Shown here: piece by piece, positions 43,694-51,250 of the stretch
Layout: each line of letters starts with the position of its first letter
Numbering within the stretch: position 1 is the first letter of the stretch
NCBI RefSeq assembly: GCF_943913915.1
Contig: NZ_CALUAA010000002.1
Span: forward strand, 62,001 to 126,000
Length of the DNA: 64,000 nucleotides
Reading direction: 5' to 3'
DNA from: an uncultured Peptoniphilus sp.
Lineage (GTDB): Bacteria > Bacillota > Clostridia > Tissierellales > Peptoniphilaceae
Position numbers and translations under genes: made by a program
The notes under the pieces: generated by a model
Seen by the model: the letters and a program-made list of their open reading frames with translations, nothing else
What the model was told of the DNA's origin: nothing
Databases searched by the model: none

Positions 43694-45091
43694 TCACCTC
43701 ATACAGTCGAAGGCGTCGACGATGATCTTAATGTCCCCTTTTTGCAGCGTGCGCGGATCTAAAAGTAAATGATCTTTGGCGATGCGCCCGATAATGGCTG
43801 GTTCGTGCATTCTGAGGGCGTGTTCCAATTGGGAAGCGGAGCAGTTTTTATCCTCTACGCTTACTACGTAAGTGTCCAAAGTTTCGCCGGGGCAGGAGCC
43901 GCCGCCGATTTGGCTCTTATCTTCGACGACTTTCGCCCTATAGCCTAAGCGAATCAGTTCGTCTCTTAAAGCTTCGGCTTCGCCTTTAATTTCATCGAGA
44001 GATTTCGTGATCATGGCGAGAGTGGGAATTTCTTCCCGCGCGGCCTTGGGATTGCGATAAGATTCCAGAGTCGCCTCGAGAGCGGCAAAGCTCATTTTAT
44101 CCATGCGGACCACTCGCGCCAGGGGATGGCGCTTCATGCGGTCGATGTATTCTTTTTTGCCGATGGCGATCCCCGCCTGAGGACCGCCTAATAATTTATC
44201 TCCGCTGAAGAGAACGAGATCGGCGCCGGAGGCCAAAGCTTCCCGAACGGTGGGCTCATGAATGCCTACGTCGGAGAGGGAATCCATCAGGCCGCTTCCC
44301 AAGTCGTAAATCAAGGGAAGATCGTGCTTATCGGCGATGGCCCTGAGTTCTGCGAGCTCCACTTCTTGAGTAAAGCCCACCACTTTAAAATTACTGGTGT
44401 GGACCTTTAAGATTACGTCGGCCTCGTCCGATGCGGCTGCCACTTCGTAATCTTTCGGATGAACTTTATTGGTAGTGCCGATTTCTTTTAAATGGGCGCC
44501 GGAGAGTTCGATAATCTCGGGGATTCTGAAAGACCCGCCGATTTCCACAAGCTCTCCGCGGCTTACCACTACTTCGCCGCCATCTGTTAGGGCGCTGATG
44601 GCGAGGAGCACGGCCGATGCATTGTTGTTGACCACCATGGCGTCTTCTGCACCTGTAATATCGCGAACGAGCCCGCTTAAAATATCGTGGCGGCTGCCCC
44701 TGCGTCCTTCGTCGATGGCGTATTCCAAATTCGCATAAGAGGGTGTGAGTTTTTCAACACGCTCCAGCGCCTTTCGGCTCAATAGGGAGCGACCCAGATT
44801 CGTATGCAAAATGACGCCGGTTGCGTTAATCACCGGTCGCAAATTCGGCGTCATCTGATCGTTTATTTTGCTGTAAATGCGCTTTTGAATTTCCTCTAAC
44901 GAAGCGAGGGATTCAAGAGGTGATTCATCTTCTGCGTTGAGAATATCCCGGCGCACTGAATCGATGGCCTCCCGTACGGCGTCTTTGAGCGCCACGGCAT
45001 CCATATTTTCAGCTTTCAAACTTTCGAGTACATCGTTAACCTGGGGAAGTCTCCGCAGGTAATTTGATTTTTCCTTCATTGATATAGTCAT
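43694..45091 (-). CDS. selA: L-seryl-tRNA(Sec) selenium transferase SelA
   Basis: PLP enzyme that converts seryl-tRNA(Sec) to selenocysteyl-tRNA with selenophosphate. Family segments: PVINATGVILHTNLGRSLLS, VVNNNASAVLLAI, and the PLP-lysine region VLFSGDKLLGGPQAGI. 465 residues is usual. Start ATG 45091 overlaps the LysR stop by 4 bp (ATGA), so the order LysR-selA-selB is one operon. Confidence 0.95.
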   Translation of the reverse strand: MTISMKEKSNYLRRLPQVNDVLESLKAENMDAVALKDAVREAIDSVRRDILNAEDESPLESLASLEEIQKRIYSKINDQMTPNLRPVINATGVILHTNLGRSLLSRKALERVEKLTPSYANLEYAIDEGRRGSRHDILSGLVRDITGAEDAMVVNNNASAVLLAISALTDGGEVVVSRGELVEIGGSFRIPEIIELSGAHLKEIGTTNKVHPKDYEVAAASDEADVILKVHTSNFKVVGFTQEVELAELRAIADKHDLPLIYDLGSGLMDSLSDVGIHEPTVREALASGADLVLFSGDKLLGGPQAGIAIGKKEYIDRMKRHPLARVVRMDKMSFAALEATLESYRNPKAAREEIPTLAMITKSLDEIKGEAEALRDELIRLGYRAKVVEDKSQIGGGSCPGETLDTYVVSVEDKNCSASQLEHALRMHEPAIIGRIAKDHLLLDPRTLQKGDIKIIVDAFDCMR

Positions 45092-45999
45092 TTCGATTCC
45101 ACCTTGTCGTGAATGTATTTTTTAAAGGCCTGTGCCGGTAGAGACAAGACCGTATTCTTATTCCATACCATATAGAAATCTCGGCTCATATTCAACTCTT
45201 TAATCTTAAAGATCAAGTAATTGCGGGCTTCATAGTTTTCATAGGCTGAAATCTTCGAGATGACGGAGATCCCCAAACCGTATTCCACGCATTTTTTAAT
45301 GGATTCGATATGAGTTAAGAGAGCGCTCATGCCCCATTGATAACTGGAATAACCGAGCTTTTCCACTTCTTTTTCAAATTGACGACGGGTAGCGGATCCT
45401 TCTTCTCGCCAAATGAAGTTTTCTCCTAAAATTTCTTTAATACTGATGGTCTTATCTTTTTTGTACATAGCCATGTATTTCTCATTTTTAGGACAGATTA
45501 AAACGAGAGGATCGGTGAGAACCTTTTGGGATCCGAGGGCGGCGTTGGGTTTTTTACCTAAAAACCCCAAATCTCCTTGACCGGCCAATAGATTATTTTC
45601 CACAATGTCGCTGTCCGATTGGTCGATAAAGAAGCGGACGAAGGGGTTTTCTTCCCTAAAATCCAGTAGATGTTTCGGCAGCCAGGATTCTCCGATAACG
45701 GAGGAAACCTGCATGGAGAGAACGCCGGCAATATCTTCCCGCACGTCTTTTTTTACTTCTCGAAGTGCTTCGTCTCGTATGTTCATAAGCTCCACAGCGT
45801 AGCTGTAAAGCTTTTTGCCGTCTTCTGTAAGTACCGCTTCACCACGATTACGATTGAGCAAGATAACGCCAAGCTCCTTTTCCAAGCTGATGACGTGAGC
45901 GGAAATGGTCGGCTGGGTTAAAAAGGCGGCGTCTGCTGCACGGGAAAAGCTTTTGTATTTAACGACGTTGACAAAAGCGTTGATCTGTTTGAAGTCCAT
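45088..45999 (-). CDS. LysR-family regulator of the selenium operon
   Basis: Winged helix-turn-helix at 1-60 (INAFVNVVKYKSFSRAADAAFLTQPTISAHVISLEKELG), then a type 2 periplasmic-binding-like effector domain; 303 residues. It is the first gene of the selAB operon, which matches the selenium metabolism-associated LysR subgroup found next to sel genes in Firmicutes (recalled). It is divergent from the prdA N-domain gene with 410 bp between them, so it may also control the second proline reductase unit. CAGGAGG precedes the ATG. Confidence 0.85.
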   Translation of the reverse strand: MDFKQINAFVNVVKYKSFSRAADAAFLTQPTISAHVISLEKELGVILLNRNRGEAVLTEDGKKLYSYAVELMNIRDEALREVKKDVREDIAGVLSMQVSSVIGESWLPKHLLDFREENPFVRFFIDQSDSDIVENNLLAGQGDLGFLGKKPNAALGSQKVLTDPLVLICPKNEKYMAMYKKDKTISIKEILGENFIWREEGSATRRQFEKEVEKLGYSSYQWGMSALLTHIESIKKCVEYGLGISVISKISAYENYEARNYLIFKIKELNMSRDFYMVWNKNTVLSLPAQAFKKYIHDKVESK

Positions 46000-46409
46000 A
46001 GAAACCTCCTGGCTGTTAATGGCTGAATGTAAATTATGTTATAGGCATTTTATTGCATTACGTAAAGAAGATAGTATCTATATTTTAACATAGGAAACCC
46101 TCCAAACGGATGTATCGATACTTTATATACGAGGGCTGGCCGCATAGCGAAAATCAATAGGCCACATCCTTATAAAACCCGGGGTGCATCGCAAGAAAAT
46201 GTCGACACTGAATCGCAAAGCGGAAAAATCGAGTATAGATTTTAGTAATACAATTCCGCGAAGATAGAAAAAGTTTATCGATAAAATGAATTTGACCTCA
46301 AAAATTTAACTTGATATAATCCCAATGTAAGAATAAATGGCGCAGATGCATATACTGCGCCCTTTGATTCAGTCGAAATAATCTATTCGACATTCATTAG
46401 GAGGTTATT
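46000..46409. other. 410-bp divergent control region between LysR and the PrdA N-domain gene
   Basis: No credible gene. It holds the minus-strand start region of LysR at the left, a short palindrome AGATA-G-TATCT near 46069-46079 that could be an operator, and the plus-strand promoter at 46292-46320, followed by about 85 bases of leader. Confidence 0.55.
46292..46320 (+). promoter_or_regulatory. Promoter of the PrdA N-domain gene
   Basis: TTGACC (46292-46297), 17-bp spacer, TATAAT (46315-46320). The flanks TTTGACCTCA and TTGATATAAT, 10 bp apart, are identical in the prdA2 promoter at 47142-47171. Confidence 0.85.
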
Positions 46410-46832
46410 ATGTCTATTACTCAAGAAACTGCAATGCAACATAAAGACGATCCTGCAGTTACCTGCTGTCGTTTTGAAGCCGGTCAGTCCGTCGAAGCTT
46501 CCACTTTGGAAGACCCCGCCATTTTCGCCGACCTTGAAGATTCCGGTCTTCTCGAAATCACCGACGAAACATTAACCATCGGCGAAGTTATCGGTGCAAA
46601 ACTTAAAGAAACCGTCGATTCCTTAACACCCTTAACAAAAGATCTTGTAGAAGATCTTCCCGAAACACCCCTCGGCGAAGAAGGCGAAGAAGAAGCTGAA
46701 GCAGCTGAAGGTGAACCGCAATTTGAAACCGTTCCGGTTGCACAAGGTTCTGCACCTGTCGTTACAGGGTATGCAACTCTGAAGATCGCTAAGGGCGAAA
46801 ACATCGAAATCTCTTTCCCGGTATACGGTTGA
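46410..46832 (+). CDS. Stand-alone PrdA N-terminal domain protein
   Basis: 140 residues almost identical to the first ~140 of PrdA2: DPAVTCCRFEAG, STLEDPAIF, LLEITDETLTIG, TVDSLTPLTKDLVEDLPE, an acidic Glu/Ala linker, and KIAKGENIEISFPV. It then stops (VYG) where PrdA2 goes on into its Gly/Ala linker. No remnants of the rest of prdA follow. It keeps the CC motif. It has its own strong promoter, a ribosome site (AGGAGG) and a downstream terminator, so it looks expressed. Function unknown: decoy, chaperone or redox partner are all possible. Confidence 0.8.
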   Translation: MSITQETAMQHKDDPAVTCCRFEAGQSVEASTLEDPAIFADLEDSGLLEITDETLTIGEVIGAKLKETVDSLTPLTKDLVEDLPETPLGEEGEEEAEAAEGEPQFETVPVAQGSAPVVTGYATLKIAKGENIEISFPVYG

Positions 46833-46945
46833 TTGAAAAACCCTAAGTGGTTTCCTTCAATAGAATAGAGGGCAATAGATCGATTCAGAGAGCCTATTTA
46901 TTTATCTATAGTCTATTTTAAATGGATATAGATGAAAATACCAGA

Positions 46946-46964
46946 CTATCGGCATTACCGATAG
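46946..46964 (+). promoter_or_regulatory. Palindrome upstream of prdA2, possible operator
   Basis: CTATCGG-N5-CCGATAG, perfect 7-bp arms, no T-run after it. It lies 110 bp after the N-domain gene and about 200 bp before the prdA2 promoter, so its target is uncertain. Confidence 0.35.
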
Positions 46965-47053
46965 ATAAATATTTTGAATAGAAAATGCCTTTTTCTAGGA
47001 AAAAAATTATTTAACAAACGTTGATAATTAAACGATCCATAGACGGAGAAGGG

Positions 47054-47093
47054 AAAAAACGGGAAAAGAGAATCAGCTCATTTCCCGTTTTTT
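47054..47093 (+). terminator. Terminator of the PrdA N-domain unit
   Basis: AAAAAACGGGAAA pairs with TTTCCCGTTTTTT across a 14-base loop. It separates the N-domain transcript from prdA2. The stretch from 46833 to here otherwise contains no credible gene. Confidence 0.88.
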
Positions 47094-47142
47094 CATAAAA
47101 AAATACGGCGGGTTAAAAAGTTTTTTATACTTTTTGACGTAT

Positions 47143-47171
47143 TTGACCTCATTTTCATCTGTTGATATAAT
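47143..47171 (+). promoter_or_regulatory. Promoter of prdA2 unit
   Basis: TTGACC (47143-47148), 17-bp spacer, TATAAT (47166-47171). The leader of about 110 bases contains TTGAGT/ACTCAA, the palindrome ATCGGATCCGAT and GAGATG/CATCTC pairings. Confidence 0.85.
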
Positions 47172-47290
47172 TGTGTCACAACGTTGAGTTAATCGGATCC
47201 GATAGACTCAATCGTTTAACGGATGGAAATTGTTCGATCCGATGGAGATGTGATTCATCGCATCTCGATTAGCAAAAAAGGAGGAAGAAT

Positions 47291-49180
47291 ATGTCTATTA
47301 CCAAAGAAACGGCAATGCAGCATGCAAATGATCCTGCTGTAACCTGTTGCCGATTCGAAGCCGGTGAAGTCGTTGAGCCTTCTACATTAGAAGACCCGGC
47401 GATTTTTCCCGACCTGGAAGACACAGGTTTGTTGGAAATCACCGACGAAACCCTCACTATCGGCCAAGTTATTGGTGCGAAACTTAAGGAAACGGTTGAT
47501 TCTTTAACCCCCTTAACAAAGGATTTAGTAGAAGATCTTCCCGAAGTTCCCTTCGGTGAAGAGTCCGCAGAAGAAGAAGCTCCCGCAGAAGAAGCACAAG
47601 CTCCCGTAGCAGAAGCAGCAGCTCCTGCAGCAGCACCTTCCGTAGGAGGCTATGCTAACATTAAGATCGCTAAGGGCGAAAACATCGAAATCAGCTTCCC
47701 CGTAGTAGGTGGCTCCGGTGTAGGCGCAGGCGCTCAAGCAGCAGCTGCAGGTGCACAAGCTCCCGCAGAACTCGCTAAAGACGAATTTGTTGAAGGTGAA
47801 ACTCACGAAATTCGTCATTTAAGAAAAGACTACTACACCATCGAAAAGGTAGAAAGAGGTCCCGAAACCAAGTTTGACGGAACTACTCTCTACATTCGTG
47901 AAGGCATCGAACAAGAAGTTATCGATTCTCAAGAACTCGTTAAAGATTTCAAGATCGACATCATTACGCCCGACCGTTACGATGAGTACTCCGAAACCAT
48001 TATGGACGTTCAACCGATCGCTACGAAAGAAGAAGGCGAATTAGGTTCAGGCGTTACCCGCGTTCTCGACGGTGTCATTATGATGTTGACCGGTACCGAC
48101 GAAGGTGGCGTACAAATCGGTGAATTCGGTTCTTCGGAAGGCGAAATGGACAGAAACATTATGTTCGGTCGTCCCGGCAGCCCGGATAAAGGCGATATCT
48201 TTGTTAAGTGCGAAGTAACCATTCAAGCAAAGACCAACATGGAACGTCGTGGACCCATGGCCGCTCACCACGCAGCCGATCACATGACCGATGAAATCCG
48301 TAACGCTCTGAAAGAATACGAAGCAACCCCTGCTCGCTCTGAGGAATTCTCTCACGTTCGTAAAGACGGTCGCAAGAAAGTCCTTATTATCAAGGAAATC
48401 ATGGGTCAAGGCGCAATGCACGACAACTTATTGCTCCCCGTAGAACCCTGTGGTTGGTTAGGCGGCAAGCCGAATGTCGACTTGGGTAACCTTCCGATTA
48501 TGCTTTCTCCGCTCGAAATTTTAGACGGCGGTGTTCACGCATTAACCTGTATCGGGCCGGCTTCCAAGGAAATGTCCAGACACTACTTCAGAGAACCTTT
48601 GGTACTCGAAGCGTTGGCTGACGACGAAGTCGACTTATTAGGTGTATTGCTCGTCGGCTCCCCGCAAGCAAACACTGAAAAATTCTATGTATCCAAACGT
48701 CTTGGTATGACCGTTGAAGCTATCAACCCCGACGGTGTTATCATCACCACCGAAGGTTTCGGTAACAACCATATCGACTTCGGTTCTCACCACGAACAAG
48801 TAGGTCTTCGCGGTATCCCCGTTGTCGGCATGAGCTTCTGTGCTGTACAAGGTGCACTCGTAACCGGTAACCAATACATGGTAGCTATGGTTGATAACAA
48901 CAAGTCCAGACAAGGTATTGAAAACGAAATTCTCGAAAACAACACCCTCTGTGAAGAAGACGCAATCCGCGCATTGGCTATGTTGAAGAACCAAATGGCA
49001 GGCGAAGAAGTTAAAGCTCCGGAACGTAAATGGAACCCGAACGTTAAGCTCAACAACGTTGACTTAATCAAGGAACAAACCGGTCGCGAATTTGAACTGT
49101 TAGATAACGAAACCGTCTTGAAGATGAGCAAGAAACGTCGTGAAATCTACGAAAAGGACGAAGCAGGAGAAGACGAATAA
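47291..49180 (+). CDS. prdA: D-proline reductase proprotein PrdA, copy 2
   Basis: 629 residues, the fuller of the two PrdA copies. N-terminal CC domain (1-100), Glu/Ala linker, KIAKGENIEISFPVVGGSG, an Ala-rich linker, then the pre-cleavage half (VQPIATKEEGELGSGVTR, GEFGSSEGEMD, EIMGQGAMHDNLLLP). The Thr-Cys cleavage site follows in HALT-CIGPA with Cys 420, near the pyruvoyl Cys position known for Clostridium sticklandii PrdA. The post-cleavage half carries GVIITTEGFGNNHIDF and GIPVVGMSF. It leads the Sec-type cassette prdA2-small-prdB2-prdD. AGGAGG precedes the ATG. Confidence 0.95.
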   Translation: MSITKETAMQHANDPAVTCCRFEAGEVVEPSTLEDPAIFPDLEDTGLLEITDETLTIGQVIGAKLKETVDSLTPLTKDLVEDLPEVPFGEESAEEEAPAEEAQAPVAEAAAPAAAPSVGGYANIKIAKGENIEISFPVVGGSGVGAGAQAAAAGAQAPAELAKDEFVEGETHEIRHLRKDYYTIEKVERGPETKFDGTTLYIREGIEQEVIDSQELVKDFKIDIITPDRYDEYSETIMDVQPIATKEEGELGSGVTRVLDGVIMMLTGTDEGGVQIGEFGSSEGEMDRNIMFGRPGSPDKGDIFVKCEVTIQAKTNMERRGPMAAHHAADHMTDEIRNALKEYEATPARSEEFSHVRKDGRKKVLIIKEIMGQGAMHDNLLLPVEPCGWLGGKPNVDLGNLPIMLSPLEILDGGVHALTCIGPASKEMSRHYFREPLVLEALADDEVDLLGVLLVGSPQANTEKFYVSKRLGMTVEAINPDGVIITTEGFGNNHIDFGSHHEQVGLRGIPVVGMSFCAVQGALVTGNQYMVAMVDNNKSRQGIENEILENNTLCEEDAIRALAMLKNQMAGEEVKAPERKWNPNVKLNNVDLIKEQTGREFELLDNETVLKMSKKRREIYEKDEAGEDE

Positions 49181-49183
49181 TCA

Positions 49184-49447
49184 ATGGAAAAGCTTAGATA
49201 TATTTCTACGGAAACGTATTTGGAAGGCATAATTGTTCACTTGACCGACGTCGCGGTTACGATCGATTTCAAAGGCCGGATGGGTCAGTTGAAGGTACCC
49301 CTTCGCTATATCATTTCCGACGATCCGCTTCAAGAAGGAATGGAAGTCGGTTTGATGATGACCATTCCGGAAGTTATTAACCCTGAGGTTAATGAAGGAT
49401 ATAAGCGAAATATCGAGCTTAGACGTGAAAGAGGTCTTCTGGACTGA
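49184..49447 (+). CDS. Small protein between prdA2 and prdB2
   Basis: 87 residues, no signal or membrane segment, predicted beta-rich N-terminal part (YLEGIIVHLTDVAVTIDFKGRMGQLKVPLRYIIS) and a charged C-terminal tail. It occupies the same slot as the 141-residue protein in cassette 1 and seems to correspond to one of its two repeats. It starts 3 bp after prdA2. Conserved position in both cassettes argues for a direct role in reductase assembly or stability, but no function can be read from the sequence. Confidence 0.6.
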   Translation: MEKLRYISTETYLEGIIVHLTDVAVTIDFKGRMGQLKVPLRYIISDDPLQEGMEVGLMMTIPEVINPEVNEGYKRNIELRRERGLLD

Positions 49448-49469
49448 GTTTCTTTAAGGAGGAAACAGA

Positions 49470-50195
49470 ATGAAGCTTACAACCGTAAAAGGCTTGCAAT
49501 CTGAGATCTTCGTTCCCATTACCCCGGACCCCGTATGGGCCCCGGTTAAGAAGGAATTGAAAGATATGCGAGTCGCTATTGCGAGTGCTGCGGGCATTCA
49601 CTTAAAAACCCAAGAGCGTTTTAACCTGGCCGGTGACACGACTTATCGTGAAATCCCCGGTGACGCACAAGACGATGAGTTAATGGTATCCCACGGTGGT
49701 TACGACAACTCTGACGTTAACAAAGACATCAACTGTATGTTCCCCATCGACAGATTGAGAGAGCTTGCAGATGAAGGATTTATTAAAGAAGTAGCACCGT
49801 TCCACTACGGATTTATGGGCGGCGGTGGTGACCAAGAAGCGTTCACCAACAAAACCGGTCCTGAAATTGCTCAAAAACTTAATGATGAGGGTGTAGATGC
49901 AGTTATCCTCACCGGTGGCTGAGGTACCTGTCACCGCACCGCGACAATTGTTCAACGTGCGATAGAGGAATCGGGTATTCCTACCATCTTGATCGCTGCA
50001 TTACCTCCGGTTGTCCGTCAAAACGGATCCCCGCGTGCCGTTGCTCCTCGTGTACCGATGGGCGCTAACGCCGGTGAACCCCATAACGTCGAAATGCAAC
50101 ATGGCATTTTGAAGGCAACCTTAGAGCAATTAGTTGAAATTCCGAGCGCAGGTAAAATTGTACCCCTGCCCTTCGAATATATCGCTCACGTATAA
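49470..50195 (+). CDS. prdB: D-proline reductase selenoprotein PrdB, copy 2 (UGA = Sec151)
   Basis: 241 residues when TGA at 49920-49922 is read as selenocysteine. The context is TGG-U-GTCHRTATIVQRA, the known active site of PrdB. Sequence on both sides aligns with copy 1, where the codon is TGC. A read as two genes or a pseudogene is rejected because the frame and homology continue unbroken to GEPHNVEMQ and FEYIAHV. SelA, SelB, tRNA-Sec and SelD genes are all nearby. Ribosome site AAGGAGG. A bacterial-type SECIS candidate follows the UGA. Confidence 0.95.
49923..49961 (+). promoter_or_regulatory. Candidate bacterial SECIS element in prdB2
   Basis: CGCAC (49935-49939) pairs with GTGCG (49957-49961), with the apical region about 26 bases after the UGA, within the range known for bSECIS. 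Pairing inside the loop is only partial by eye, so the exact fold is uncertain. Confidence 0.5.
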
Positions 50196-50216
50196 AATAA
50201 CTGTTGGAGGGATAGA

Positions 50217-50960
50217 ATGGAAGACATTCAAAAACGTCGTTTAGTGGTTCGCGCTTTCCACGCAAATGAGGTAGAGTTCGGCAAAAAACCCGCTATGGTT
50301 GACGGCAAATTTACAGTAGTAGACCATGCCGAAAATAGTAGCGAGCTCGTCGTGAAATCGACGGTCGAAATATTAAAGCCTCATGAACACGATCGGGAAG
50401 TAAACACTATCATGGACGTTATCCCTATCTCAACAAAAGTACTTGGCAGATTAGGCGAGGGTGTAACACACACCCTTACCGGCTGCTACGTTGTACTGAC
50501 AGGTGTCGATGAAGACGGCCGTCAGATCGGTGAATTCGGTTCATCGGAAGGTAACCTACAGGAACAACTTTATCTCGGCAGACGGGGGACCCCGGGCGAA
50601 GATGATGTGATCATCCACATCGACGTTCTTGTCAAAGGCGGTCAGCCTTTCAGCCGTGAGCTTGCCAATGCGGCGTTCCAAGTTGCCGAAGATTATATTC
50701 AACCTATTCGAAAGATGATGAAAGAGTTAAACGGTGCAAAAGCCGATGAGTCTCACGATTATTATGATATCGAGAGAAAAGGCGGTATGAAGGTCGTGCT
50801 ACTGAAACAAATCGCCGGCCAAGGCGCCATGTACGATAATATGATCTTCCCTTCGGAGCCCTCGGGCTTTGACGGACTTTCCATTATCGACATGTACAAT
50901 ATGCCCGTTTATTTGACGCCGAATGAATACCGAGACGGTGCCATTCGCGCACTTGTATAA
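50217..50960 (+). CDS. prdD: Proline reductase accessory protein PrdD
   Basis: 247 residues aligning with the pre-cleavage half of PrdA: VIPISTKVLGRLGEGVTH, DEDGRQIGEFGSSEGNLQ, AGQGAMYDNMIFPSEP. It ends NEYRDGAIRALV, exactly where PrdA has its cleavage Cys, so it lacks the pyruvoyl half. With PrdE it reconstitutes the two halves of PrdA as separate chains. Here PrdE is encoded 14 kb upstream next to prdC. GGAGGGATAG precedes the ATG, 21 bp after prdB2. Confidence 0.9.
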   Translation: MEDIQKRRLVVRAFHANEVEFGKKPAMVDGKFTVVDHAENSSELVVKSTVEILKPHEHDREVNTIMDVIPISTKVLGRLGEGVTHTLTGCYVVLTGVDEDGRQIGEFGSSEGNLQEQLYLGRRGTPGEDDVIIHIDVLVKGGQPFSRELANAAFQVAEDYIQPIRKMMKELNGAKADESHDYYDIERKGGMKVVLLKQIAGQGAMYDNMIFPSEPSGFDGLSIIDMYNMPVYLTPNEYRDGAIRALV

Positions 50961-50971
50961 ATAAAATAATT

Positions 50972-51058
50972 AATAAGGATGCCGAGATCTTCGTCGATTT
51001 ATTATCAGGATTATGGTATGATACCTATTGAGGGAGACCTCGGTTCTTTATCCTTATT
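50972..51058 (+). other. Long inverted pairing between prdD and selC
   Basis: AATAAGGAT (50972-50980) pairs with ATCCTTATT (51050-51058), and inside it CCGAG (50982-50986) with CTCGG (51039-51043). A weak T-rich tail follows. It could be an inefficient terminator or a processing structure ahead of the tRNA. Confidence 0.45.
51015..51022 (+). promoter_or_regulatory. Possible extended -10 promoter for selC
   Basis: TGG followed by TATGAT (51017-51022) gives an extended -10, with a poor -35 (TCGATT) 17 bp upstream. It lies inside the long inverted pairing, 58 bp before the tRNA. Confidence 0.35.
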
Positions 51059-51079
51059 TATATTTCTTTTCATAAACCT

Positions 51080-51177
51080 GGGAGCAGATAGGTGTCTGGT
51101 GTGCCTCGCGGTCTTCAAAACCGTTGTGAGAAGTTCGAAGCTTCTTGGGTGGGTTCGATTCCCACATGTTCCCGCCA
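51080..51177 (+). tRNA. selC: tRNA-Sec (anticodon TCA), selC
   Basis: 98 nt including CCA. Long acceptor/T axis (GGGAGCA...TGTTCCC, T-arm GTGGG/CCCAC around TTCGATT), anticodon stem CGGT/ACCG with loop CTTCAAA (TCA, reads UGA), and a long variable arm GAAGTTCGAAGCTTC, the hallmarks of selenocysteine tRNA. It lies between prdD and prdF, inside the proline reductase locus. Confidence 0.95.
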
Positions 51178-51250
51178 TTTTTACATAAATGGTAACGGGT
51201 CTTATGTTATGAAATGGGAAAATGTTTTTATAGTTGTAAGGAGGATCATA

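Noticed and set aside
46410..46832. PrdA N-domain gene as a frameshifted full-length prdA pseudogene
   Set aside because: The 450 bp downstream contain no prdA-like sequence in any frame; they hold a palindrome, a terminator and the prdA2 promoter.
49470..49922. prdB2 as a truncated gene ending at TGA, followed by a separate 68-residue gene
   Set aside because: The TGA is at the known Sec codon, homology to prdB1 continues in frame, and tRNA-Sec and SelB are encoded next door.
51092..51250. N-terminal extension of prdF through the tRNA-Sec gene
   Set aside because: The extension translates the tRNA; the real ATG at 51251 has AAGGAGG and matches the family N-terminus.
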